This document shows positions 1 through 10,767 of a stretch of DNA of 64,000 nt, piece after piece. Within the stretch, counting starts at the first letter, position 1; the number at the start of each line of letters is the position of its first letter. The position numbers were made by a program, and so were the translations under genes. Under the pieces are notes generated by a model. It ran no database searches. It was not told where the DNA came from and was given only the letters and a program-made list of their open reading frames with translations. The DNA is from Rosellinia necatrix (Eukaryota; Ascomycota; Sordariomycetes; Xylariales; Xylariaceae), in contig JAGYVD010000005.1 in assembly GCA_021209875.1 (NCBI GenBank), positions 4,068,001 to 4,132,000 of the forward strand, in the 5' to 3' direction.

Positions 1-118
1 ATGGTCTCCGCATTCGTTTGATTCCGGTTGCCAGGCTGCAGTAAAGGCTCTGTTTGCCTTTTGTCGCGAGTTCGGGCGTATTCCTCTATCATACGTTTCT
101 TCGGCACCTTGGAGAATA

Positions 119-1162
119 ATGGGCAAGGTTAGATCTCAGCGAAGCTCCCTAGTCTACCGCACCCCGTTCTCTAGGGAATCAACACCGTCCTCCTCTGATC
201 TGGAGGACTGGGACGCAGAGACCGTCATGGACTCATCGTCCAGGCCAACAAGTTGGGCTATCCCACGGACGGGCTCCCCCTTTCTAAACCCCCCAACTCT
301 AGACGACATACTATCAAATACAGCACCCCATCCGTGGACGCTCGCCGCATTCATGGCTTACTTATCTCAAAACCACTGTCTAGAGACCCTAGAGTTCATT
401 ATGGACGCCGCGCGTTACAGAGCTACACACATGCAGATGACACAGGGGCACACATACCTAGGAGTAGATCATATTTGCGAGTTATGGGAGAAGATTATCA
501 GGGCATATATACTACCAGGCGCACCACGCGAAGTAAATATACCCGCACCTGTTCGCGATCGGCTACTAGGCTTGATATACACATCATCGACGCCACCCGA
601 CCCAGTCGAACTGGATGAAGCCACCGGCATTGTTCGAGAATTGATGACCGACTCTGTCTTGGTGCCCTTTCTGGAGTCTGTTGTACCAGTAACGGTGGAA
701 GCTCAGTTTGAAGAAGAAATGAAGGCCCGCCATGAACGTGCCCGCCTACGGATACCCAAAGACGTTGGTACGTCCGAGGATTCCGCCCAGTCCCCGATAG
801 CGACAATATTACCACTCTTTGGCAAGGGACGTGTGGTTAGCCGGTCTAACTCAGGCTCGAGCGATTCTCATGATGTCGAAATGACCGACGACAGCTCAAG
901 TCCAACTTCAACCCCCACATCCGAGCCTATGACTCCGCCCACCACGCCACCTACGTCTGACTTCTCTTTCAACGCTTCACCGAAAGCCCTACAACGTGCG
1001 CTCTCCGGTACCAGCTGGAAAAAGGTTGGTGCGAAACTGGGTTTGGGCAGGAGGAGTAGGTCCTCACGTTCGGGTTCACCGACTGTGAGCGCGCCATCCT
1101 CCCACCCGGGACAATCCAGTCACCCCAGTCCGAACCAGAAAAACAGCCCAACCTCGTTATAG
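119..1162 (+). CDS. RGS-domain regulator of G-protein signalling
   Basis: Predicted GTPase-activating protein for heterotrimeric G-alpha subunits, acting at the cytosolic face of membranes. The 347-residue frame carries an RGS domain at about residues 59-188: it opens with LDDILSNTAPHPWTLAAF, has the helix motif YLSQNHCLETLEFIMDA, and ends near VPFLESVV. The tail (about 200-347) is Ser/Thr/Pro-rich with basic patches (KLGLGRRSRSSRSGS), as expected for a disordered regulatory region. The start ATG at 119 follows an A-rich context (gagaataATGG) and precedes the domain by only 58 residues. The frame stops at TAG 1160-1162, but the same frame is open again until 1906, so the true C-terminus may be longer (see next entry). 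RGS family membership is secure; which fungal RGS subclass is not decided. Confidence 0.85.
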   Translation: MGKVRSQRSSLVYRTPFSRESTPSSSDLEDWDAETVMDSSSRPTSWAIPRTGSPFLNPPTLDDILSNTAPHPWTLAAFMAYLSQNHCLETLEFIMDAARYRATHMQMTQGHTYLGVDHICELWEKIIRAYILPGAPREVNIPAPVRDRLLGLIYTSSTPPDPVELDEATGIVRELMTDSVLVPFLESVVPVTVEAQFEEEMKARHERARLRIPKDVGTSEDSAQSPIATILPLFGKGRVVSRSNSGSSDSHDVEMTDDSSSPTSTPTSEPMTPPTTPPTSDFSFNASPKALQRALSGTSWKKVGAKLGLGRRSRSSRSGSPTVSAPSSHPGQSSHPSPNQKNSPTSL

Positions 1163-1171
1163 GGGTTACAG

Positions 1172-1906
1172 GTCACACCAGCTCATTCAATATCATCCAG
1201 CTCCGTAGACTATTGTGCTTCGGAGCTCATGGAACACCAGCCTACTGACGGCCTCGATATATGGGAAGAACCCCACCCAGGCGACCGAATGCTCGTCTCT
1301 ACGGGTTCGCTCATAGGACCGTCAACCTACTCTCACATCCTTAATGGGGCTGGTGATATTGCGAGCAGTGTGGCCGCAAAAGCAGGAATGCCTCATATCA
1401 CGACATGTCTAGTCAAAAGAAACTTGCGCCTACGACAACATGCCGCTCTTAAAACACTACGTATTCCCCCTCGAATATCAGAGGGTCCTAATTTTAAAAG
1501 GGATAGCATGTTCTCTCCACACTCCGATCAATTGATGTTCTCTACGACCATGGTACCTATTCAGTTCCTGCCTGGTCCTGACACGCTTCAACCCCTTGAA
1601 GTCGACACCGACACCGAGACCACGGCCAGCACGGATGTGGGCACTGATTCCGACGGGGCCTGGCCTGAAATCCCCAAGGCCTCGAGGGCATGTCCATTAT
1701 CGGATCTTTCAAATTATCTTGGCATATCGCGCTGCGATACCGAAGCCAATACCGATATTATGATGGGGCAACCTGACCACGTGCCTCTCGCGCGCGAGAC
1801 TTCGTGCGACATGGACTCCTACGGCTGGGAGGGCGAGTATGACCGCCGGTTGGATTGTGGACGACCGAGCTCCGGTCGCGGCTGTCCCCGGCGCGGATAT
1901 CATTAA
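1172..1906 (+). CDS. Possible C-terminal exon of the RGS gene, or separate hypothetical ORF
   Basis: This stretch lies in the same reading frame as the upstream RGS gene and is separated from it only by one TAG (1160-1162). A candidate intron 1085-1171 (donor GTGAGC, acceptor TTACAG, 87 bp, a multiple of three) would remove that TAG and join SGSPT to VTPAHSISSSS, giving a 566-residue protein ending at TAA 1904-1906. No good CTRAY branch point is visible inside the candidate intron, which weakens the model. Alternatively the ATG at 1229 starts an independent 225-residue protein, or the region is 3' untranslated. The sequence resembles no family I recognise; it has an acidic Asp/Thr-rich segment (VDTDTETTASTDVGTDSDG). 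Confidence 0.35.
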   Translation, partial: VTPAHSISSSSVDYCASELMEHQPTDGLDIWEEPHPGDRMLVSTGSLIGPSTYSHILNGAGDIASSVAAKAGMPHITTCLVKRNLRLRQHAALKTLRIPPRISEGPNFKRDSMFSPHSDQLMFSTTMVPIQFLPGPDTLQPLEVDTDTETTASTDVGTDSDGAWPEIPKASRACPLSDLSNYLGISRCDTEANTDIMMGQPDHVPLARETSCDMDSYGWEGEYDRRLDCGRPSSGRGCPRRGYH

Positions 1907-2877
1907 CATACTGAATTCGGGACACCACTCGCCTGCACATTATCTCCGCTCTGGACCACGACCCCACGATTTTACTACACTAATCCAAACCGACACATAA
2001 ATCACGCATCGATTCTGGATTCCACTCCTTCGACACATGATCTCAATTGTTTTGCATATATTGTTAATAACCCCGTCGATAATATCTGTCCTTTTGACTG
2101 GAGCATTCCCCATCTAGTCAGCCACAATAATCCCAATCATCTACCGGCGTTTTTATGTTCCTTTCCCGGAAAACCTCGGAAAGCCGAGGGTGGCTGGGGC
2201 GGCTGGGATACCTTGGGAGTAAGGTTTAAGCAGGGCACGGAGAGCATTCACACAGCATTATACAGCATAGACCGGGAGTGGCATCCTCTTTCTCTCTTTT
2301 TTTTTTTTTCTTCCCTTGGTTTTGCTTGTCTTCTCATTAGCGTGGCGTTGACAGGGTAATGGCCAGGAAACAAACCGGTTTCCGAAATAGATCCTTTTGT
2401 TGTTGGGTTTGAATATTGAGGCGGCGGGGGGTTGCAAACCCATGAGATGAGATACGTCAGCTATTGAGACACGATTTCCAGAAGGTCCACTGGATCCCCA
2501 TAGATCCAGGTGCCTTTGTATATAGATGCCTAATGCAGGTATATACCCCTATAGAATTGGTTACGAGCCATCTCACGCTTTTGGTTACGATTACGTGTGA
2601 TTGTACAGGTAGAGGTGTCCTGGGCCGCGTCTTATTGGTCGTGATTATCGACTCTTTTAGCCACCATGTGCCGCCAGCAGTCAGTAGGTATGTATGTATG
2701 TGCGTGCAGATACGTACAACGCATACCTACATAACATATAGACCACCAACACCATATCACGAACGAACCAAGGTTCCATTGCTGCCCAGGGGCTCGCTCT
2801 CTGAACAGCTGTCACCTACAACCAAGAGTCGGTTGGGCCAACCCATCGGTAGGCAGTGAGACGGAGACGAACACGTA

Positions 2878-2881
<4 letters not shown>

Positions 2882-2920
<39 letters not shown>
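2882..2920. repeat. (GA)n microsatellite, about 19 units
   Basis: Uninterrupted GA dinucleotide run, followed by a CT-rich stretch (cctctttctttcttt), so a local hairpin is possible. Confidence 0.95.
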
Positions 2921-2922
<2 letters not shown>

Positions 2923-3327
2923 TCTTTCTTTCTTTGCCGCCTACCAGCCTATGCAAGTTCGGGAATTCTATGACTACCTTACACAAACTAAACGTCTTTG
3001 GGTTTTTTTTTTCTTTTTTTTTCTTCTAAGCAAAAGTAATGTTGTAAGGCGAACCCACGCGCCCGGCACCCACCCACCTTACCCACCCACACACCCACGG
3101 CCCCCCGTCATAGCAAGTAATCAAGCAATATCAATGCCTCGGTTACTTGTTGTGTAAAGTTTTTTTTTTTTGCGTGTAAAAAAAAAGGGCGAAGGGAAAG
3201 AGACAGAAAAAAAAAAACTTAAAAACTTTAATTTACACTGTATTACAAGCAAGCAATCCCCGTGCGAAAGCGCAGCTCTCGGAAAACCATTTCCTGGGGA
3301 AGGGAAACCTTGCACGGACTCGTGGCG

Positions 3328-3397
3328 TGGGGGGGGGGGAGGGAAGGGGGAAGGGGGAAAGCGTTTCCTCTCCCCTTACCCTTACCCTTACCCTCCC
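3328..3397. repeat. G-run block followed by CCCTTA tandem hexamers
   Basis: On the + strand at least four G-tracts (an 11-12 base run, then GGG, GGGGG, GGGGG) lie within about 30 bases. They are followed 14 bases later by C4-TTA-C3-TTA-C3-TTA-C3-T-C5. Each half fits the simple G-quadruplex rule, on opposite strands. The hexamer TAAGGG (minus strand) resembles but is not the fungal telomere repeat TTAGGG. It sits about 285 bases past the GUT2 stop codon. Confidence 0.7.
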
Positions 3398-3681
3398 CCG
3401 GTCGCCCAAACTTTGTCATAGCAAACTTTTTTTTCTCCTATGAGTGGGGAGGGGGAAGGGAATAGGAGGGATGTGCGGGCGAGAGGAAATGTCTTTTTTT
3501 CTTTTTCTTTTCTTTTGGTAGTTGGATGTGCTGATCCGTTCGGTCTTACTCTTTGGTAGTTAGTTAGTAGCCTGGAGCCGAGTGGGCTAGGTTAGGTGGT
3601 TTCAACTGTGGGTTTTTTAGTGAAGCGGGTCAGCCCGAGTAGTCCGCCGAGAGAGGGAGAGAGAGAGAGATATAAATCAAT

Positions 3682-5882
3682 TCACTCCTCGAGAAGGGGC
3701 TTGTCGTGCCGGGAGTACATCTTGTATTCCAGGGACGAGCTGAAGTCGAGCTTCCCCTTCTCCACGTCCGCCCTTGTCGCGGTGAGCATGGGTTGTGGGA
3801 GACCCATGGATTCGAGGAAGGAAACGGCTGGGAGTGGCTTATGGTTAACTTTGTTTGCTCTCTTCCTTCCGGGGAAGGGGAGGGGAGGGGAGGGAGGGCG
3901 GAGTGTGAAAGATGAAGGGGCGTTTTTTTTTTTTTTTTTGGCTTGTCTTGAGATTTGTCAGGTGTGTTAGGTTTATATTACTTACTCTCTTTCCACTCGC
4001 GGTCTTGTCTCTTCCGGTCCCACTTGAGCTCTTGACTCATGATGTCGATGACACGGGGCAGGCACTCGAGGGCGGCCTGGGCGTTGAGGAAGGCAAGCCG
4101 CGTGCGCCGCGCCAGGACGTCCACGGCCGTCTGTGCGTACTCGTGGGCGATGGCGTACCGGATCTCGCCGTCTACGAAGGGGTATAGCCGGGAGATGCGC
4201 TCGCCGCGCGCCGGGAAGCGGAGGTCCGTCGGCTTGCACATGGCCGCCACCGTCCAGGCGCGGTCGCCGTAGCTCTCCGTGAGGTGCTTGGCCACCTCGG
4301 TCTCGACGCCGAAGTGCTGGATTAAGTTGATGAAGAGCGTCTTGCTGAAGCCGTGCGCACCGATCAGGCGCACATTTTGCGTCTGGCAGCTGCCGTCGAG
4401 GATGGCGCCGTCGTCTATCGCCTCGGTGCCGCTGACGCGCGGTGCGTTCAGAACAGGTTTTGCGGGGAGATTAAACTCCTCGATCGCGGCGTCGACACAC
4501 TCTTCGGCCATCTGGCGATAGGTCGTCCATTTCCCGCCAGCACAGGTTATGAGTCCGGAGTCGGAAATATCGACGAGGTGGTTGCGGACGAGGGACTCGG
4601 TGTTGACAGCTTTTGGGTCCTTGACTAAGGGCCGCAGGCCGGACCATGCCGCCAGGACGTCGCCACGACGTACCTTGATGTCAGGTGATAGGTAATGGCT
4701 GATCTCGTTTAGAATCCACTGGATTGACTTCTCGTCGGGCAGGGGGTTTGGGGTGATGGTTGCGGACTCGTCGGTGGTGCCTGCAATGGTGTTGCCTTGC
4801 CATGGTAGGAAGAAGATCACGCGACCGTCCGAGGTCGACGGATCGATGAGTCCCATCTTGGCCGGGCTGTAGTAGCCGGGCAGGATGACGTGGACGCCGG
4901 AGGCTGGTGAGACAATCTCCTTGCACGTCTGGTCGTCGAGTTTCCGAATGGAGTCTGTGAATGGGCCAGTACAGTTAATGATGCACTTAGCTCGGACGGT
5001 GATATCCTTGGCGCTACGGCCGCTGCGCTCAGGTATGCGGTCCTTGATGGTCGCGCCGCACAGTTTCCCCTGGTCGTTCTTCATGAGACTAGTTACTTCG
5101 GCGTGGTTAACGACGGTAGCCCCATACAGAGCCGCGGTCATGGCGAGCGATACATTCATCCGCGAGTCGTTGTGCGCCCCGTCGTAGTAGACCAGGGCGC
5201 CTACAAGATCAGTAGGCTTGAGCATGGGGAAAGCGTCGAGGGCTTTGCTCCTTGTCAGGAAGTACGAGCTCTCTATGCCTTCGCTACCGGCGAGGAAATC
5301 GTAGAACTTAGTACCGGCCCAATAATACGGAGCCTTCCACCATTTGTCCAGAGGAAGCATGATGGGTAGCCACATGCTCAGATGCGGCGCAGTCTGCAGG
5401 AAATACTTGCGCTCTTTCAAAGCCTCCCTGACCAGTTGATATTGCGAGTAGTCCAGATTCCACACAGCCTTTTCTAGATATCGCACTCCGCCATGGACGA
5501 GCTTGGTGCTCTTACTGCTCGTGCCGCTGCTGAAGTCGTCGCGTTCGACCATGGCGACCTTCAGCCCTCTCGTGACCGCGTCTAGGGCGACTCCGGCACC
5601 CGTCGCTCCACCGCCGATGACCAGTACGTCATACTCGTCTTCTTGCGACCGGCTCTTTTGTAATTCGGCGAGCTGCTCGTCGCGCGACTTCACCCTGGGG
5701 AAGCGAGGGAGCCTGAATGTGCCGTCTGCACCATAGATGGGAGGGGGCACGGCAGGCCCTTCAAAACCGGGGATGTTGAGCGGTCGGTAGGAGTAGAGGA
5801 GGAGGCCGCCACCAACGGCGACAACGGAGGTGGGCAGGGCGAGGCGCCTCACAAGGCGAATTCCTCGCGAAAACCTCGTCAT
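3682..5882 (-). CDS. GUT2: Mitochondrial FAD-dependent glycerol-3-phosphate dehydrogenase
   Basis: Oxidises glycerol-3-phosphate to dihydroxyacetone phosphate and passes electrons to ubiquinone at the inner mitochondrial membrane; part of glycerol catabolism and the G3P shuttle. Two exons: 5882-3986 and 3827-3682, with a 158-bp intron (donor GTAAGT, acceptor CCCAG), giving 680 residues. The start is ATG 5882; upstream in-frame codons begin only with TTG. A basic N-terminus (RFSRGIRLVRRLALP) plus a hydrophobic stretch fits mitochondrial targeting and anchoring. The FAD-binding motif GGGATGAG is at about residues 90-97, followed by SKSTKLVHGGVRYLE. The second exon supplies the usual fungal C-terminus (TVSFLESMGLPQPML...EYKMYSRHDKP). 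Reading on past the first exon without splicing would end falsely at WKESK. The promoter is shared divergently with CIA1. Confidence 0.96.
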
Positions 5883-8621
5883 GGCGTCGGCAAACGCTCG
5901 ACGGAGCAACTCGAAACCCGTCGCAACTCACTCTAGGTAAGAAGCAAGAAGAGAGATCGAGTCGAATCTACAATTATTTCCTCGCTTTTTTTTTTTTTTT
6001 GTTTTGTTTTTTTGCGCAATAGTTCAGGGCCGTCTGGCTGTCTCGGACTAAACGAAGCCGAGGGGCTTGTCAAATTGGCTTGGCGCAGATCAGCCGGCGG
6101 ATGGGGCGTATAAACAATAATCAAGATAACGGTCACTGGGAGAGATCCATGGATGGTGAAGCGGATCTCTTTTCGTCGTCAACCTCGGTATCTTTCTCAA
6201 GACTCCCCCTCGCTCGTGTTGGCGACCACGTCGAGCAAGCCCAGCAACGCGGAGACAGGAGGGGCTAAAAAATGTCAAGATAACCAGCCCTTAGGCTGCT
6301 AGAATTTTCTGCATGTTCGAGAGATAGATACTTGACAGATTAAGAGATAGAGGGGTGAATACCAAGGGAATAACTAAGTCGCTAGGATGGCCGATGACGA
6401 CGGGACGGTACTCGGGTAGAGAGAGCCCCACGCAGTCTGCGAGGTTATGGGTTTTATTTATTTATTGATTAAGTGCAGCCAGTACCCAGTCACTTTTTAA
6501 AAGCATGTGTTTCTGGGCGTGTCGAGGCACGCGGAGCAAGCTGTGTTACCCGCACTAAGGCTTGAATAGTGCAGACATGTGTAGCACTAAGCATTGGCAG
6601 CCAGTCTAGTCACATGCAGATTCCCGGCATGTGGAGCAGCAAAAAGAGTTGTCCAGTGAGGCTCAGCGCGCCGAAGGGGGACCGATGTCATCGATGGGGT
6701 CGCTTCCTCCAATTTCGGTGGAACTGGCACTTGGGCAGTGGAATATTATCTAGAGAATTAATGGAATAGTGACTAGTCTACTGGGTACGACAAATCCGAG
6801 AGTCACGGGGGCCGAAGATGGTAAGATAGGCCAGATGATCAATAAAAAAAAAAACGTTTACTGGGTACTTATGTGCTTCCTACCTCTTACATCGGAATAA
6901 TAATGCCGCATCTGTGAAGAGAGGGCTGAGAACAAATTCGCGATGCGAATGATTCAGGCTGGTCCCATTGACGACCGGCACAAAATTCGGGCCGTAAATA
7001 TAGAAATAGTTCACTATTGCAAACTGTCATCCGCACTACCTACCTTTTTTAATATAAATAGATGGAAGAGAAAGACGAGAGAAAAAAGCGAGATCTAATA
7101 GCTGCACTGAGTAGTGTAGGTAGTTATGTGCCACAACGAAAACCTTCCAGCCAGCCACTCCCGCTCTGCCAGGGCACTCCACCCGGGAGTTAATAGGGTG
7201 CGCGGGACCTGTACAACCTTACTACGAGGTTTAAGGCTAATTTAGCGTAAGTCGACGTACAGTACGTGGTCGCTGTTCAGGGGAATCATCACTAATTTAA
7301 GTTGATTGCAAGCTATGAGCAATTTAGCCAGTGCGGCGGAAATGGAATCTTCCATCAATCAAATCAAGGGACAACGTTCTCTTAGATACATACATACCCA
7401 GGCACACTGTAAGCACTACCGTCACGGCTTTGGGACTTTACTCTCGGGTACATATACACCTACATAATGCAGTGCAACCCGAGCAGACGCATAACGCGCA
7501 GTTATCGCCGATCCAAAGGGACTTCCACGTGCCTAGATCATCGGGAGCGACTGCGACCCGACGTTCGTCCAACATATACCTAACCCTCGCATCGATTGCT
7601 ATCCACTCAACATCTGCACGTGGGATGGAGTAGAGGCGTATGTACACAGCAGCCGCGACCCAAGACACGGAACATCACTTTCAACGGTACGGTTTCCCTC
7701 CGCTAATGAGCCACCTTGATTACGCGCCTATAGGGCCACCCGAGTTCGGAGCGCCAAATCTAAAAACAAATATGGTGAATCTGAAGTAGAGTATAGACTA
7801 GACCATCACAGTCTATCAACATCGTAGGAAGAAACGGGGCCGGCTTAGCTAATCCCCCTTACACAAACTGCCTTCGACGCATGACCGACCTGGCCAGAGG
7901 TTGAGGGACCACAACCGCGACCAGCGAATATGCTTATTGACTTAGACAGAACTTTGATTTTAAAAATTCATGAGGGTAGCTATTCGCTAGGCAATATAGT
8001 CTCATGAGCTGCAAAAGCGATCGAATCTTCAAACCTCCTTTTAAACATGAGTCTTGATTGAGGTACTGGTAGTCGTTCCCCATAAACCTGAGGCTCCCGG
8101 TCGTGGGTTGGTGGTACCTTGCTGTAAGATGTTGACTTTTAGCTATATGAATATCTCGGCCAATAGCATGGATGCATACACCTATAAATGGCATTATTGC
8201 TGTATCCCTTTGAAGTACCCCGCCACTACGTCAAGGGTTCTATGCCGGGTGAACGCTCCGGCGGTCTCTTCCCAGGAAGTTGATAAGGGAAACCCCGCGT
8301 CCTTATCGCGTCACTGGTATCTTTACTTGCATCTTTCCCTCGAATGAGGTCCTAACTACCTACCTAAACCTACGTACCTAAACCTACCTACCTACTTAAC
8401 CTAGATAGTCTACTACGTACTATTGGCAGTAGGTAGTTCAGACTGCTGCAAACGAAATGTCTATCCCCGCGGCACGTTCCCTGGACTAATTCATACATCC
8501 GATCGGACCCAGTCGGACCCAACTTCACGTCTCCTCTCCCATCCCGCCCCCCCCCCCTCCCCCGGTCCATCGCCTGCACCTGCACCTGCGCCGCCGCCGC
8601 CACCGCCGCGTACTGACAAGA
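5883..8621. other. Divergent intergenic region between GUT2 and CIA1
   Basis: 2.7 kb holding the 5' regions of both flanking genes. No gene is recognised; ORFs are under about 100 codons and lack family features. A poly-T run lies near 5989-6012, close to the GUT2 start. A pyrimidine tract (about 8535-8570) precedes the CIA1 start. Tetranucleotide CCTA repeats occur at 8355-8402. Confidence 0.6.
8355..8402. repeat. CCTA/ACCT tetranucleotide island
   Basis: Imperfect run of acctacct units interrupted by AAA. It is one of many such islands found in most long intergenic regions of this window. Confidence 0.85.
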
Positions 8622-9978
8622 ATGTCAACCCCCGAGTCGGCAGAGAAGCTGAAGCTTGTGCCCTTGCCCCCCTTCAAGCCCGATCTATACGAGCGCTGCT
8701 GGCAATCCGTGCCGCACCCGACCCTCCCCCCTCCTCGCGACCACCCACCAGAAGTCCGTCACCGTCTTCTCGCTCTCGACCCTCTCCGCCCACAGCGCGC
8801 TCACCAACGGCCACGAGCGCTCCGTCCGCTCCGCCACCTGGAAGCCGAACCTGCCGCCACACCAGCTCTGCCTCGTCACGGGCAGCTTCGATTCGACCGC
8901 CGGGCTATGGCGCTGGCAAGACGAGGGGCAGGGCGGCGGCGGCGGGGACAGCGGCAGAAGCAGTGGCCTCGAGGTTGAGATCACGGGCGGCGCCGCCAAG
9001 GAGGATGCCGGGGAGAAGGACTGGGAGCTGATCGTCGTCCTCGACGGCCACGACTCGGAGATCAAGTCGGTCGCCTTCTCCCCCTCGGGCCAGTTCCTGG
9101 CCACCTGCAGCCGCGACAAGTCCGTGTGGGTGTGGGAGGACGTGGGCTCTTCCGAAGCCGACGACGAGTGGGAGACGGTCGCCGTGTTGAACGAGCACGA
9201 CGGCGATGTCAAGGCGGTCGCGTGGTGCCCCGACACGAACCGGAGCGGCCGCGGGCGGTACAGCAACGACGTCCTCGCGAGCGCGAGCTACGACGACACG
9301 GTGAGGATATGGCGCGAGGACGGGGAGGGCGAGTGGGTCTGCGTCGCCGTGCTCCAGGGCCATAAGGGGACCGTCTGGGGCGTGCAGTGGGAACCTAACC
9401 CGAAATCCGAACGCTTCCCGAGGCTGCTGACTTGGAGCGCCGATCGGACCATCCGCGTCTGGACTTTGAAGGAGGAGAGGGACGAGGCCGATGCGCCGCG
9501 TCATGCGTGGGGCGGCCTGGGAGGCATACCGAATACTATGCGCAGGTCGTTGAAGGAGGAGTGGAACTGCACCGCCGTGTTGCCCACGGCGCATACCCGC
9601 GACATATATTCGGCGACGTGGAGTGCCGAGACGGGTCTCGTGGCCAGTGTTGGCAGCGACGGCGTCATTGCCGTGTACAAGGAGGAACCCCATGATATTA
9701 TCGAGACAGAAGATACGATCATGGAAGACGAGGCGACCGCCGAACTGAACGATGACCTACGGATGTTTAATGGGAGTTGGGTGAAGACGGACGCCAAAGA
9801 GTCAAAGTATTGGAAGCTCGTCTCGACGACACCGAACGCGCATGGCCCGTACGAAATAAATCACATCACCTGGTGCAAAAGATACGACGCCGGGTGCCCG
9901 CCCGAGAAGAAGGGCGTGGAAGAGATGCTTATCACGACCGGAGACGACGGAGTAGTACGGCCCTGGCAAATCTCATGA
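8622..9978 (+). CDS. CIA1: Cytosolic iron-sulfur assembly protein 1 (WD40 propeller), with apparent frameshift
   Basis: Scaffold of the cytosolic Fe-S targeting complex, which loads clusters into cytosolic and nuclear apoproteins together with CIA2 and MMS19 homologs. The start ATG 8622 (MSTPESAEKLKLVPLPPF) opens in one frame; from about 8731 the protein continues in the next frame (LLATTHQKSVTVFSL). The switch falls in a run of six C at 8726-8731. With five C the frame is continuous: 451 residues and PTLPLLATTHQKS. WD40 repeats follow, for example VLDGHDSEIKSVAFSPSGQ...DKSVWVWE, VLNEHDGDVKAVAWCPD...DDTVRIWRE and VLQGHKGTVWGVQWEPN...DRTIRVW, and the protein ends TTGDDGVVRPWQIS. The alternative, a start at internal ATG 8656, would give a non-homologous N-terminus. 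Family identity is secure; the break is probably a sequence error. Confidence 0.93.
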
Positions 9979-10302
9979 TAAACCCTCAAGTCAAGTTCTA
10001 ATCCTGGTCTAATCATCTTATGCTTGTACTTTTTTGAAGGGTAAGGGATTATTTATGCGTACCGAACTGGGGGATTAGGGCATGTCACATAGAATACATA
10101 AGTTATAACCATTGGGAGCAGGTTACTAAACACGGGGAAAGGAGGGGGGGAACATGGAAGCCAGATTACTCAAATTAAAATAAATATAAAAACCACGGGA
10201 CGAAATAGAAAAGTTCATGTAGGTGTTATTTTTTCAAATAACGGCAAGCGAAGTTCTGTGTATTCTGAGTTATCATCATACTCGAGTCTTAAGGTGAAAA
10301 GG

Positions 10303-10342
<40 letters not shown>

Positions 10343-10545
10343 TCCAGGTCAACAACACCCCTCCCTACCTCAAGGTTTCCAAACAAGCCAACAACAATCT
10401 ATTCCCTTTAAAAAAAGACCCGTTTCTCATCTGACCGTTCCAACTGTTCATTTGTTTTTTTTTACCAGGGAAAGCAACAATCCCAACAAAAAAAAAAAAA
10501 CGCCGTCGTCGTCCCCACCCTCCTCCTCATCATCATCTCATCTCA
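9979..10545. other. Convergent intergenic region downstream of CIA1
   Basis: 3' flank of CIA1. It has AT-rich stretches, a GA microsatellite (10306-10337), and a poly-A run near 10488-10500. No gene is seen. Confidence 0.6.
10306..10337. repeat. (GA)n microsatellite
   Basis: Sixteen AG dinucleotide units without interruption, in the 3' flank of CIA1. Confidence 0.95.
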
Positions 10546-10677
10546 TCCCCTCCCCTCCTCCCTCCCCTCCCTCCTCTCCCTCCCCTCCCTCCCTCCTCCC
10601 CTCCTCTCCCCCCCTCCCTCCTCCTCTCCTCTCCCTCCTCCTCTCCCTCCTCCTCTCCCTCCCTCCTCCCTCCTCCT
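10546..10677. repeat. 132-base pure pyrimidine tract
   Basis: Every base from 10546 to 10677 on the + strand is C or T (tccctcc-type units). This makes a homopurine-homopyrimidine block just beyond the stop of the minus-strand Cys-rich gene, so it would be a GA-rich 3' UTR or downstream element there. Confidence 0.95.
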
Positions 10678-10700
10678 GCCCTTGCCCACCATTACCACTA

Positions 10701-10756
10701 CCATTGCCATTGCCATTGCCATCGCCATCGCCATCGCCATCGCCATCGTCATTGCC
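10701..10756. repeat. CCATYG hexamer tandem repeat
   Basis: About nine hexamers, CCATTG then CCATCG, ending 12 bases before the stop codon of the minus-strand gene. It probably lies in that gene's 3' UTR. In an alternative frame it would encode Met-Ala or Gly-Asp/Asn repeats. Confidence 0.9.
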
Positions 10757-10767
10757 GCTAATTAAAA

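Larger units (their letters stand above)
1907..3681. other. Intergenic, between RGS and the GUT2 3' end
   Basis: Convergent 3' flanks. No credible gene is seen. It holds a long GA dinucleotide tract (2882-2920), several poly-T/poly-A runs (near 2298, 3002, 3165, 3178, 3212), and a G-rich then C-rich segment (3328-3397). Short ORFs here are mostly translations of low-complexity DNA. Confidence 0.6.

Noticed and set aside
2464..2859. 131-codon plus-strand open frame between RGS and GUT2
   Set aside because: No protein-like composition, no domain, and it runs through tetranucleotide repeats; probably chance.
3372..3396. CCCTTA tandem looking like telomere repeat
   Set aside because: The fungal telomere unit is CCCTAA/TTAGGG; this is CCCTTA, only three to four copies, interior to the window.
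8905..9693. 262-codon minus-strand open frame opposite CIA1
   Set aside because: Shadow of the GC-rich CIA1 coding sequence; Arg/Ala/Pro-rich with no family match.
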